A stretch of 64,000 bases of DNA from Planococcus glaciei. Its GTDB lineage: Bacteria > Bacillota > Bacilli > Bacillales_A > Planococcaceae. This document shows positions 16,762 through 24,495 of the stretch, piece by piece. The stretch is from NCBI RefSeq assembly GCF_900099655.1, contig NZ_FNDC01000005.1, positions 62,001 through 126,000 of the forward strand, read 5' to 3'. The translations under genes and the position numbers were made by a program. The notes beneath the pieces are model-generated. The model was not told the DNA's origin. It saw only the letters and a program-made list of their open reading frames with translations, and did no database searches. The stretch's first letter is position 1; each line of letters opens with the position of its first letter.

Positions 16762-18261
16762 ATGAAATATGTTATTGGAGTAGATTTAGGAACCAGTGCA
16801 GTCAAGATTTTGCTTGTCGACCAACTTGGTGAAGTTGTCCGCAGCGTCTCAAAATCATTTGCACTGATCCAGGAAAAAACCGGTTACAGCGAACAAAACC
16901 CGCAGGACTGGGTTGAAGGGACAACCGCCGGATTGTTCGAACTGTTGAGCGGCTGGAACGGCCGCGCTGAAGACATCGAGGGCATCAGTTTTTCAGGGCA
17001 GATGCACGGGCTTGTGTTGCTGGATGAAAACAACGAAGTACTGCGCCCGGCCATTCTTTGGAATGATACACGGACGACGGCACAGTGCCAGCAAATCTAC
17101 GAGGCAGTTGGTGAGGAGCGCTTGCTCGAAATCACTAAGAACCCGGCGCTTGAAGGCTTTACATTGCCGAAACTGCTATGGGTAAAAGAGCATGAGCCGG
17201 AAATCTACAGCCGCGCGAAAGCCTTCGTGCTGCCGAAAGATTATTTGCGCTACAAGATGACCGGCCAGCTGCAGATGGAGTATTCCGATGCAGCCGGCAC
17301 ACTCCTATTGGATATCAGCAAAAAAGAGTGGAGCACGGAAATCTGCAGCTTACTTGAAATTGATCCATCGCTTTGCCCGCCGCTTGTTTATTCGCATGAA
17401 GAAGTCGGTACGGTTAAAATGGATTATGCAGAAATCACCGGATTAAGTTCTGCGACACGCGTTTTTGCCGGCGGAGCGGATAATGCCTGCGGCGCCATCG
17501 GTTCAGGAATTCTGGAAGACGGCAAAACCTTGTGCAGCATCGGAACATCTGGTGTAGTTCTGTCCTATGAAGCAAGCGACGACAAAGATTTTGAAGGCAA
17601 AGTCCATTACTTTAACCATGCGGCACCGGATGTTTTCTATACCATGGGTGTAACGCTTGCAGCCGGCTATAGCCTGACTTGGTTCAAGGATGTCTTTGCG
17701 GCCGATGAATCATTCGAAGATTTGCTCGCCGATATCCATTCGGTTCCGGCAGGGTCAAACGGGCTGTTGTTTACACCGTATTTGGTCGGTGAACGGACGC
17801 CTCATGCAGATGCGGCCATCCGTGCAAGCTTTATCGGCATGGACGCTTCGCATCAACGAAAAGACTTTGCGCGTGCAGTGCTTGAAGGGATCACCTTCTC
17901 TTTAAATGAATCCATTGATATTTTCCGCCGCAGCGGCAAAGAAATCGACACCATTGTTTCGATTGGCGGCGGAGCACGCAATGAAGACTGGCTTCAAATG
18001 CAAGCCGATGTTTTCAATGCAAAAATCGTAAGGCTCAACAGCGAACAAGGTCCAGGCATGGGAGCCGCAATGCTCGCAGCGTTTGGATGTGGATGGTTTG
18101 CCACATTGAAGGACTGCGCAGACCAGTTTTTGAAAGAAGACCGCCAGTTCCAGCCGATTCCATCCAACGTGGAAACGTATAAAAAACTGTTCGCCATTTA
18201 TCAGGACGTATACGGCCAAACAAAAGAGCTGAATAAAAAACTTTTGGAGTTCCGTAAGTAG
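16762..18261 (+). CDS. xylB: Xylulokinase
   Basis: It phosphorylates D-xylulose to xylulose-5-phosphate for the pentose phosphate pathway. The 499-residue FGGY-family kinase starts with YVIGVDLGTSAVKILLVD (ATP phosphate-binding loop). It contains ISFSGQMHGLVLLDE with the substrate-contacting MHG, LWNDTRT, GGADNACGAIGSG, and the C-terminal SIGGGARNEDWLQMQADVFN nucleotide site. It is the second gene of xylAB and is followed by a clear terminator at 18268-18305. Confidence 0.97.
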   Translation: MKYVIGVDLGTSAVKILLVDQLGEVVRSVSKSFALIQEKTGYSEQNPQDWVEGTTAGLFELLSGWNGRAEDIEGISFSGQMHGLVLLDENNEVLRPAILWNDTRTTAQCQQIYEAVGEERLLEITKNPALEGFTLPKLLWVKEHEPEIYSRAKAFVLPKDYLRYKMTGQLQMEYSDAAGTLLLDISKKEWSTEICSLLEIDPSLCPPLVYSHEEVGTVKMDYAEITGLSSATRVFAGGADNACGAIGSGILEDGKTLCSIGTSGVVLSYEASDDKDFEGKVHYFNHAAPDVFYTMGVTLAAGYSLTWFKDVFAADESFEDLLADIHSVPAGSNGLLFTPYLVGERTPHADAAIRASFIGMDASHQRKDFARAVLEGITFSLNESIDIFRRSGKEIDTIVSIGGGARNEDWLQMQADVFNAKIVRLNSEQGPGMGAAMLAAFGCGWFATLKDCADQFLKEDRQFQPIPSNVETYKKLFAIYQDVYGQTKELNKKLLEFRK

Positions 18262-18267
18262 TCCATT

Positions 18268-18305
18268 AAAATAAGAGTCTCAACTTTCTGTTGAGGCTCT
18301 TATTT
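18268..18305 (+). terminator. Terminator of xylAB
   Basis: AAATAAGAGTCTCAAC pairs with GTTGAGGCTCTTATTT (one mismatch) around a TTTCT loop. Confidence 0.88.
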
Positions 18306-18354
18306 GTAAAGATATCAATTGTTTTAAAATATGGAGATGTGGGAGTGTGGAGAA

Positions 18355-19338
18355 ATGAATTATCGTCAGATTGGCAGCACCGATTTAAAGGTCAGTGAAC
18401 TTAGTTTTGGCACATGGGCAATTGGCGGTTCGTGGGGAACCACGAATGACCAGGAGTCATTGAAAGCACTGGATTACGCAATGGGCGAAGGCGTCAACTT
18501 TTTCGATACGGCTGACGTATACGGAGATGGCCATAGCGAAGAGCTTCTGGCGAAGGCGACCAAAGGCCGCCATTCTGAAATCCACATTGCCACGAAGTTT
18601 TGCCGGGCGGGAGACATACATGACCCTAAAACCTATTCCATGGAAAGCGTCACGAAATATTGCGAAGACAGCTTGAGACGGCTGGAGCGCGAGCAATTGG
18701 ACTTGTTCCAGATCCATTGCCCGCCGATTGAAATCCTGCAGGACGGCCAAGTATTTGAAGTGCTTGACCGCTTGAAGGAACAAGGGAAAATCCGCTACTA
18801 CGGCGTCAGCGTCGAGACCGTAGAAGAAGGCTTGCTGTGCCTGAATAATCCGAATGTCAGCAGTTTGCAGGTCATCTTTAATTTATTCCGCCAGAAGCCG
18901 CTGGAAGAATTATTCCCGAAAGCCAAAGAACAAGGTGTTGGAATCCTGGCACGCGTGCCGTTGGCCAGTGGATTGCTGACAGGGAAATTCAAGGCGAATG
19001 CCGAGTTTGAGGCGGACGACCACCGCAATTTCAACCGCGACGGCGCCGCGTTCAATGTCGGAGAAACATTCGCAGGACTGGAATTCGCCAAAGGCGTTGA
19101 CCTGAGCAGCCAGTTAGGCTGGATTGCAGACGGCCGCGGCAATATGACCCGCGCTGCATTGAAATGGATTTTGGAGCACGATGCCATTTCTTCAGTTATT
19201 CCAGGCTTTAAAACAGTCAAACAAGTACAAGATAACTTAAAAGCACTCGATGCCAAGGACTTCACTGCAGAAGAACTGGATAAACTGGCGAACTTCTACC
19301 AACAAGAAGTCCATCCGGCCATTCGAGGACCTTATTAA
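18355..19338 (+). CDS. Aldo/keto reductase, 327 aa
   Basis: A NADPH-type AKR barrel. The catalytic Asp and Tyr are in FFDTADVYGDGHSEELLAK, the Lys in IHIATKFCRAGD and the His in LDLFQIHCPP; the C-terminal cofactor loop is SSVIPGFKTVKQVQDNLKAL. The start at 18355 is used because GGGAG lies 9 bases before it; an upstream ATG at 18331 lacks a site. The substrate cannot be told from sequence; the place after xylAB suggests a sugar aldehyde or a stress role. It ends at a GC-rich dispersed repeat. Confidence 0.9.
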   Translation: MNYRQIGSTDLKVSELSFGTWAIGGSWGTTNDQESLKALDYAMGEGVNFFDTADVYGDGHSEELLAKATKGRHSEIHIATKFCRAGDIHDPKTYSMESVTKYCEDSLRRLEREQLDLFQIHCPPIEILQDGQVFEVLDRLKEQGKIRYYGVSVETVEEGLLCLNNPNVSSLQVIFNLFRQKPLEELFPKAKEQGVGILARVPLASGLLTGKFKANAEFEADDHRNFNRDGAAFNVGETFAGLEFAKGVDLSSQLGWIADGRGNMTRAALKWILEHDAISSVIPGFKTVKQVQDNLKALDAKDFTAEELDKLANFYQQEVHPAIRGPY

Positions 19339-19340
19339 TA

Positions 19341-19461
19341 GAAAAGCAGAAGCTCCTGGTTAGCCCCGACGAGCGCTGGAGGGCTTAGCGTGAATGGCGT
19401 TCTTTGCCATTCGGGATAAGGCCGAAGCGACCTCGAGGGGCTAGGAGCTGCAGCTGGACAA
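19341..19461. repeat. Dispersed palindromic element, full copy (GAAAAGC...GGACAAGAAAAG)
   Basis: A ~120-bp element with outer arms AGCTCC...TAGCCCC and GGGGCTAGGAGCT, and a central GAATGGCG/GCCATTC hairpin. A diverged second copy lies at 36885-37016. GAAAAG occurs at both ends of each copy. This matches a family of short intergenic repeats I have seen in Planococcaceae-type genomes; no coding content. Confidence 0.8.
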
Positions 19462-19516
19462 GAAAAGCGGAAGCTCCTGGTTAGCCCCGACAAGTGCTGG
19501 AGGAGCAGCTTTTTTA
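19462..19516 (+). terminator. Truncated copy of the same element, shaped as a terminator
   Basis: The first ~42 bases of the element are repeated directly after the full copy and then break off. AAGCTCCT and AGGAGCAGC, followed by six Ts, could make a terminator for the aldo/keto reductase gene. Confidence 0.5.
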
Positions 19517-19574
19517 AAAACCGGAAGCCTAGTCAGAAATATTACACAAGCAAAGCAAAACGGGAGGGAATAGA

Positions 19575-20672
19575 ATGGCAGACTTGCAATTGAAGAACGT
19601 GAAAAAGGTATACGACAAAGGGGTAGTTTCAGTAAAAGATTTCAACCTTGAAATCCGCGACAAAGAATTCCTGGTACTGGTCGGCCCGTCCGGCTGCGGA
19701 AAATCGACGACGCTTCGCATGATTGCAGGGCTTGAAGATATCTCGGAAGGTGATTTGTTTATCGGCGGCAAACGCGTCAATGACTTGTCGCCGGCAGACC
19801 GTGATATCGCAATGGTATTCCAGAACTATGCGCTTTATCCGCATATGAGCGTGTACGACAATATGGCGTTTGCACTGAAGCTGCGGAAATTGAAAAAGCC
19901 GGAAATCAAAGAGCGTGTAGACAACGCCGCGAAGATTCTGGGTCTGGAAGAATATTTGACGCGCAAACCGAAAGCGCTTTCTGGAGGGCAGCGACAGCGT
20001 GTGGCATTAGGCCGTGCGATTGTCCGCGATGCCGAAGTGTTTTTGATGGATGAGCCGCTTTCCAACTTGGATGCGAAACTTCGTGTGCAAATGCGTGCGG
20101 AAATCCAGAAACTCCACAGACGCCTGCAAACGACTACGGTTTACGTGACGCATGACCAAACAGAAGCGATGACGATGGCGACGCGCCTTGTCGTGATGAA
20201 AGATGGCTTGATTCAGCAAGTGGGGACGCCGAAAGAAGTATACGATGAGCCGAATAATGTTTTTGTTGGCGGTTTTATCGGTTCGCCGGCGATGAATTTC
20301 CTCACCGGCAAACTGGAAGGCGAACATTTCGTGATGGACACAGTAAAAGTCCGGGTTCCGGAAGCGAAATTGAATTTATTGCGTGAGCAAGGCTATAACG
20401 GTAAAGAAGTGATTCTGGGGATCCGTCCGGAAGACATCCACGATGAGCCGCTATTCCTTGATCACTCGCCGGGAACAAAAGTGCGTGCATCGATTGAAGT
20501 GGCTGAGTTGATGGGATCGGAAATCATCCTTTATTCGAATGTCGCCGGACAGGACTTCATCGCGCGAATCGATGCCCGTTTCAATGTGGAAGCAGGGCAG
20601 ACGATCGACGTGGCGTTTGATTTGAATAAAGCGCATTTCTTTGATCAGGAAACGGAAGCCCGCATTAAATAA
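19575..20672 (+). CDS. msmX: MsmX/UgpC-type sugar importer ATPase
   Basis: The 365-residue ATPase energises sugar importers of the CUT1 type. It has Walker A GPSGCGKSTT, Q-loop MVFQNYALYPHM, signature LSGGQRQRVALGRAI, Walker B VFLMDEPLSNLDAKLR and the switch His in VYVTHDQTEAMTMA. The C-terminal ~130 residues form the MalK-type regulatory beta domain (LGIRPEDIHDEP). In B. subtilis one MsmX serves several importers that lack their own ATPase; here the importer at 11292-14405 is the nearest candidate. It is monocistronic, with a terminator at 20710-20750. Confidence 0.93.
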   Translation: MADLQLKNVKKVYDKGVVSVKDFNLEIRDKEFLVLVGPSGCGKSTTLRMIAGLEDISEGDLFIGGKRVNDLSPADRDIAMVFQNYALYPHMSVYDNMAFALKLRKLKKPEIKERVDNAAKILGLEEYLTRKPKALSGGQRQRVALGRAIVRDAEVFLMDEPLSNLDAKLRVQMRAEIQKLHRRLQTTTVYVTHDQTEAMTMATRLVVMKDGLIQQVGTPKEVYDEPNNVFVGGFIGSPAMNFLTGKLEGEHFVMDTVKVRVPEAKLNLLREQGYNGKEVILGIRPEDIHDEPLFLDHSPGTKVRASIEVAELMGSEIILYSNVAGQDFIARIDARFNVEAGQTIDVAFDLNKAHFFDQETEARIK

Positions 20673-20709
20673 GAGGTTAGCAAGAAGCGGTAGCTGTCTT
20701 GAAATTGAA

Positions 20710-20750
20710 ACCGCTGAAGAGCTGGAAATAGCTCTTTGGCGGCTTTTTTT
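20710..20750 (+). terminator. Terminator of msmX
   Basis: CCGCTGAAGAGCT pairs with AGCTCTTTGGCGG (two internal mismatches), followed by a seven-T run. Confidence 0.85.
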
Positions 20751-20788
20751 GTTACGATGACTAAATCACAGCTGGAGGGAGATTCGAG

Positions 20789-21787
20789 ATGAAAAAAGTT
20801 CGTTGGGGCATCATCAGTACAGCCAATATTGCACAGACGCAATTGATTCCGGCCATTTTCCGGTCAGACAATGCCGAAGCGGCAGCGATTGCAAGCCGCA
20901 GCAACAAGGTCCACGGCGTGGCGGCAGCGCTGAACATACCAAAAGCATACGAAAGCTACGAAGAACTCTTGGACGACCCGGAAATTGACGCGGTTTATAT
21001 TCCGCTTCCGAATCACTTACATAAAGAATGGGTGTTAAAAGCGGCCGCAAAAGGCAAGCACATCCTTTGCGAAAAGCCGGCCGCCCTGAATGCGAAAGAA
21101 GCAGCGGAAATGATTCAAGTATGCCAGGCATCGGACGTCAAGTTCATGGAAGCGTTCATGTACCAGCTGCACCCGCAGCATGCGCGCGTCAAAGAAATCA
21201 TGGCTTCCGGTGAAATCGGCGACGTCAAACTGATCCGCTCCAGTCATTCGTTTTACCTGGAAAACCGGGAAAGCGATATCCGGATGGATAAATCGATGGG
21301 CGGCGGTTCCATCTACGACCTTGGCTGCTACTCGATTCAGGCTATCCGCCACCTGACCGACGCCGAACCGGTGGAAGTGCAAGTTGTCTCCGGAAGAGAT
21401 GCGGCTACAGGCGTCGACATGCTGTCCAGCGCTTACCTGGTGCTTGATAACGGCATGACCGCCATTTTTGATTGCAGTTTTGATATGGTGAGCCGCAACG
21501 AATACGAAGTGGTCGGCACAAAAGGAACCATCAAAGTGCCGTATGCTTTCCGTCCGGACATCAATGCCGGCATGGGGCTGGTGATTGTCGAAACCGACGG
21601 CACGGTGCGGCAGGAGAAGATTTACGGCGACCTTTACCGCTTGGAAGTGGAGCATTTTTCTTCGGCAGTGTTGGACGGTTCGGAGCTTGTGATAACGGCT
21701 GAATCAACCATTCAAAATATGCGGGTAATCGATGCCTGCTACAAAGCGAGCGAAACCAGAGAGACGGTTTCGTTGAACGTAGATTGA
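20789..21787 (+). CDS. Gfo/Idh/MocA-family sugar oxidoreductase
   Basis: A 332-residue NAD(P)-dependent dehydrogenase. The N-terminal Rossmann fold opens WGIISTANIAQTQLIPAI; the EKP motif (HILCEKPAALNAKEA) carries the catalytic Lys, and the C-terminal sheet includes MGGGSIYDLGCYSIQAIRHL. Members oxidise or reduce sugars and inositols, and the MGGGSIYDLGCY form is common in xylose/glucose-fructose oxidoreductase-like proteins. The substrate is unknown; xylose or a sugar derivative would suit the locus. It is 58 bp from galM and is probably co-transcribed with it. Confidence 0.9.
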   Translation: MKKVRWGIISTANIAQTQLIPAIFRSDNAEAAAIASRSNKVHGVAAALNIPKAYESYEELLDDPEIDAVYIPLPNHLHKEWVLKAAAKGKHILCEKPAALNAKEAAEMIQVCQASDVKFMEAFMYQLHPQHARVKEIMASGEIGDVKLIRSSHSFYLENRESDIRMDKSMGGGSIYDLGCYSIQAIRHLTDAEPVEVQVVSGRDAATGVDMLSSAYLVLDNGMTAIFDCSFDMVSRNEYEVVGTKGTIKVPYAFRPDINAGMGLVIVETDGTVRQEKIYGDLYRLEVEHFSSAVLDGSELVITAESTIQNMRVIDACYKASETRETVSLNVD

Positions 21788-21845
21788 GTTTAATTTCCGG
21801 AGAAGTTGAAAAAGTTCGACGGACCATGAGAAAGGAATGAATGGA

Positions 21846-22904
21846 ATGGAAGTGCAACAGCGTTTATTCGGCCATCTGGAGGGGCGTCCGGTAACTTTGT
21901 TTACCGTCCGAAACGCCAATGGATTTCAGGTGTCGTGCATCGATTGGGGCTGCATCATTACGGAAATACAGGCTCCAGACCAAAACGGCAAACTGGAAAA
22001 TGTCGTCCTTGGTTTTGATACGCTTGAAGAGTACGGCAACAATCCGCATTTTTTAGGAGCAGTGGCGGGCCGTTTTGCCGGCAGGATCAAAGGCGGCGCT
22101 TTCAAGCTGGACGGCAAAGACTATCAGCTCGCAGCGAACGCCAACGGCCATCATTTGCACGGCGGCACTAAAGGCTACAGCCATGTGCTTTGGGATTCGC
22201 ATGTCATTCAGAGTGAAACGGAAGCCCGCATTGAATTTACATATTTGAGCCCGGACGGTGAAGAAGGCTATCCGGGAAATCTCGAACTGAAAGTGACCTA
22301 TGCAATTTCGGACGATGCGAATGATCTTCTCATCAGTTATTCTGCTCTTACCGATGAGACGACTTTAGTGAATCTGACCAATCACAGTTACTTCAATTTG
22401 AGCGGCGATTTGAAGGAAGATGTCTTAAGCCATCGACTGACGCTCGACAGCAGCGAATTTCTGGAACTCGACGAAGAATTGATTCCAACAGGGGAAGCGA
22501 TGCAGGTCGACCGCTCGGTGTTTGATTTCCGCGAAGGCCGAAAGATCCACGACGGAACAGTATCGGGCGACCCGCAAAATCTTCAGGCCGGCTGCGGGTA
22601 CGACCATCCGTTTCTGCTCGATCGCAACCAGCAGGAAGAAATTGTGCTTGAACACGAAGCAAGCGGCCGGAAGCTGACCGTCGAGACGACGGAACCGGCA
22701 GTCGTGCTGTATACGGGCAACGGCCTAGAAGGCCCCGGCGTATACCGGGGAACGAAAGCGTGCAATTACTTGGGGCTATGCCTGGAAACACAAGGCTTGC
22801 CGGATTCAATCCATCATCCGCATTTTCCTTCTGCCGTATTGAAGGCAGGCGAACGCTACACGAGCGAAACCCGTTATTCGTTTGGCGTTATGAATAAAGC
22901 GTAA
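21846..22904 (+). CDS. galM: Aldose 1-epimerase (mutarotase)
   Basis: It interconverts alpha and beta anomers of aldoses, here probably xylose or glucose. The 352-residue beta-sandwich has AGRFAGRIKGGAFKLDGKDYQLAANANGHH-type sequence in its first third, the NLTNHSYFNLSG motif with a catalytic His, and the C-terminal CLETQGLPDSIHHPHFPS block with the substrate Glu/His region. The start at 21846 gives AAAGGA a 9-base spacing; an ATG at 21837 touches that site. It closes the sugar region with a terminator at 22917-22958. Confidence 0.93.
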   Translation: MEVQQRLFGHLEGRPVTLFTVRNANGFQVSCIDWGCIITEIQAPDQNGKLENVVLGFDTLEEYGNNPHFLGAVAGRFAGRIKGGAFKLDGKDYQLAANANGHHLHGGTKGYSHVLWDSHVIQSETEARIEFTYLSPDGEEGYPGNLELKVTYAISDDANDLLISYSALTDETTLVNLTNHSYFNLSGDLKEDVLSHRLTLDSSEFLELDEELIPTGEAMQVDRSVFDFREGRKIHDGTVSGDPQNLQAGCGYDHPFLLDRNQQEEIVLEHEASGRKLTVETTEPAVVLYTGNGLEGPGVYRGTKACNYLGLCLETQGLPDSIHHPHFPSAVLKAGERYTSETRYSFGVMNKA

Positions 22905-22916
22905 TAGGCTATTGTC

Positions 22917-22958
22917 AGCGCCGGCTCCCATTGCTTGGGAGTTGGCGCTTTTCTTTTG
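22917..22958 (+). terminator. Terminator after galM
   Basis: AGCGCC-GG-CTCCCA pairs with TGGGAG-TT-GGCGCT, then TTTCTTTT. Confidence 0.85.
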
Positions 22959-23007
22959 TTTTCGGTATGGTAGGAAGAGTAAAAAGATAAAGAAAAGGGG
23001 GAGTCCG

Positions 23008-23988
23008 ATGTTTGCACTGAATATCCTGGACTACTCGCCGATCGATGAAGGGTCTTCGGCGCGCGAAGCCCTGCTTCAGACGACCGAACTGGCAAAGCTT
23101 GCCGAAAGCATGGGCTATAAACGCTTTTGGGTAGCGGAACACCATAAAGTCATGTCGGTTGCCGGCAGCACACCCGAAATGCTGATGATGCATTTGGCGG
23201 CTTCGACTTCGTCAATCCGGATCGGCTCGGGCGGCGTGATGCTGCCGCATTACAGTGCCTATAAAGTGGCTGAGAACTTTCGCATGCTTGAAGCGCTTCA
23301 CCCGAACCGCATCGATCTTGGCATCGGGCGTTCGCGCAGCTATTTGAAAGTCAATCAGGCGCTGAACGGCAATAAACAAATTTCGTATGACCAGCAAATA
23401 GACGATTTGCAGCAATATCTGACAGACTCCGGTGAACTAATTGCCACACCAGTTACGGAAACAGCACCGGAACTGTGGCTGCTCGGGACAGGCGGAGGCA
23501 GTGCGGAACTGGCAGCTGAAAAAGGCACCGCTTACGCGTATGCCCATTTTGCCCGCCCTGCTGCATCCGGAGTAGAAGTGGTGAAAACGTACCGCAACAG
23601 CTTCCGGCCGTCGAAACTGTTGGACGAGCCGAAAGTCATCCTCGCGGTGTTTGCGGTTGTTGCGGAAACCGCCGAGGAAGCGGAAGAAATCGCGAAAGCT
23701 TTTGATTTGTGGTTGCTGTTTGTGGAATCGGACATGCCGCCTCCGTATTACCCATCCATCAAAACGGCAAAAGCGCGCGGTTTTAGTGCGCGCGAACAGG
23801 AAAAAGTCGACAAGAACCGCCAGCGCATGATTATCGGCGATGCCAAAAGCGTGAAGGCGGAAATCGAGCGTGTTGCCGAACAGTTTAAGGCCGACGAAGT
23901 GACAATCATTCCGAATATTTCCGGTGCAAAAAACCGGATGAACGGCACCCGCCTGCTCGCTGAAGCTTTCGGCCTTTCCAAAAACTGA
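23008..23988 (+). CDS. LLM-class flavin-dependent oxidoreductase (MsnO8/YhbW-like)
   Basis: A 326-residue luciferase-like FMN oxidoreductase: LNILDYSPIDEGSSAREAL, RFWVAEHHKVMSVAGSTPEML, IRIGSGGVMLPHYSAYKVAENFRML and RIDLGIGRS are the family's standard N-terminal blocks. The substrate is unknown. The AAAGGGGGAG ribosome site fixes the start at 23008; the open frame extends upstream into the galM terminator. It is monocistronic. Confidence 0.9.
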   Translation: MFALNILDYSPIDEGSSAREALLQTTELAKLAESMGYKRFWVAEHHKVMSVAGSTPEMLMMHLAASTSSIRIGSGGVMLPHYSAYKVAENFRMLEALHPNRIDLGIGRSRSYLKVNQALNGNKQISYDQQIDDLQQYLTDSGELIATPVTETAPELWLLGTGGGSAELAAEKGTAYAYAHFARPAASGVEVVKTYRNSFRPSKLLDEPKVILAVFAVVAETAEEAEEIAKAFDLWLLFVESDMPPPYYPSIKTAKARGFSAREQEKVDKNRQRMIIGDAKSVKAEIERVAEQFKADEVTIIPNISGAKNRMNGTRLLAEAFGLSKN

Positions 23989-24045
23989 AACCTTTCTTGC
24001 TGATCCGCGTATTATGAATAAATTCGGTTGAAGGGGAGACGGCGG

Positions 24046-24180
24046 ATGGAGAAAAAGAGGCGAAAAAAAGAGAAGAAGGATCGCTGGTGGATTTGGGATG
24101 TGATTGAATTCTTTCTTGAGCTGCTGGATCTTCTTCTGTATATTCCAAGGATCATCATTCGGGTCGTACGGGAATTTTAA
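24046..24180 (+). CDS. 44-residue basic/amphipathic small protein
   Basis: An ATG with an AAGGGGAG site 9-10 bases upstream opens a 45-codon frame ending at TAA 24178-24180, just before a strong terminator. The product begins MEKKRRKKEKKDRWWIWD, followed by a hydrophobic, leucine/isoleucine-rich segment IEFFLELLDLLLYIPRIII and a basic RVVREF tail. That reads as a small peripheral or membrane-inserted protein. Gene, ribosome site and own terminator support its being real; I do not know its role. Confidence 0.65.
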   Translation: MEKKRRKKEKKDRWWIWDVIEFFLELLDLLLYIPRIIIRVVREF

Positions 24181-24195
24181 AAGCTTTGTAAAGTT

Positions 24196-24237
24196 AAAAA
24201 ACGTTCAAAAACGGTTATCCGTTTTTGAACGTTTTTT
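24196..24237. terminator. Strong symmetrical terminator
   Basis: A 19-bp perfect stem with a four-base loop: AAAAAACGTTCAAAAACGG and its exact complement. It works on both strands in principle. Confidence 0.95.
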
Positions 24238-24251
24238 CATTTTTTGAAGCA

Positions 24252-24304
24252 GCGCAAACAAATCCTGAAGACGACGAATAAATCCTCAGCAACGCGAATA
24301 AACC
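24252..24304. repeat. CGAATAAA-type array, 20-bp period
   Basis: Three units: one diverged (AAACAAATCC) and two clear (CGACGAATAAATCC, CGCGAATAAACC), stepping by 20 bases directly after the terminator. A two-unit copy with the same 20-base step lies at 49869-49900. The remainder of the gap 24305-24495 holds only the promoter candidate at 24382-24408 and the ribosome site. Confidence 0.65.
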
Positions 24305-24381
24305 AGCCCGAAAATAACACTCTCTTGTCTGGCTCTTGCTGAAGAAAAGAACAGCGGATCCATCCCAGGAACCTCTGCGGC

Positions 24382-24408
24382 GTTTTAAGTTTCCGGCTTA
24401 ATGGGTAG
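24382..24408 (+). promoter_or_regulatory. Possible sigma-B promoter of the aldehyde dehydrogenase
   Basis: GTTTTA at 24382-24387 and GGGTAG at 24403-24408, 15 bases apart, resemble the general-stress pattern GTTTAA-N12-15-GGGTAT. No better sigma-A pair is seen in the gap. Confidence 0.35.
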
Positions 24409-24495
24409 AGATAGAGACGGAATAAATGAGCAAGCAGCTTGTCCGGCACAAACTTTGCGCTGAAAGCTGTTAAACCAAAAGGAGTGTTAATTAAC

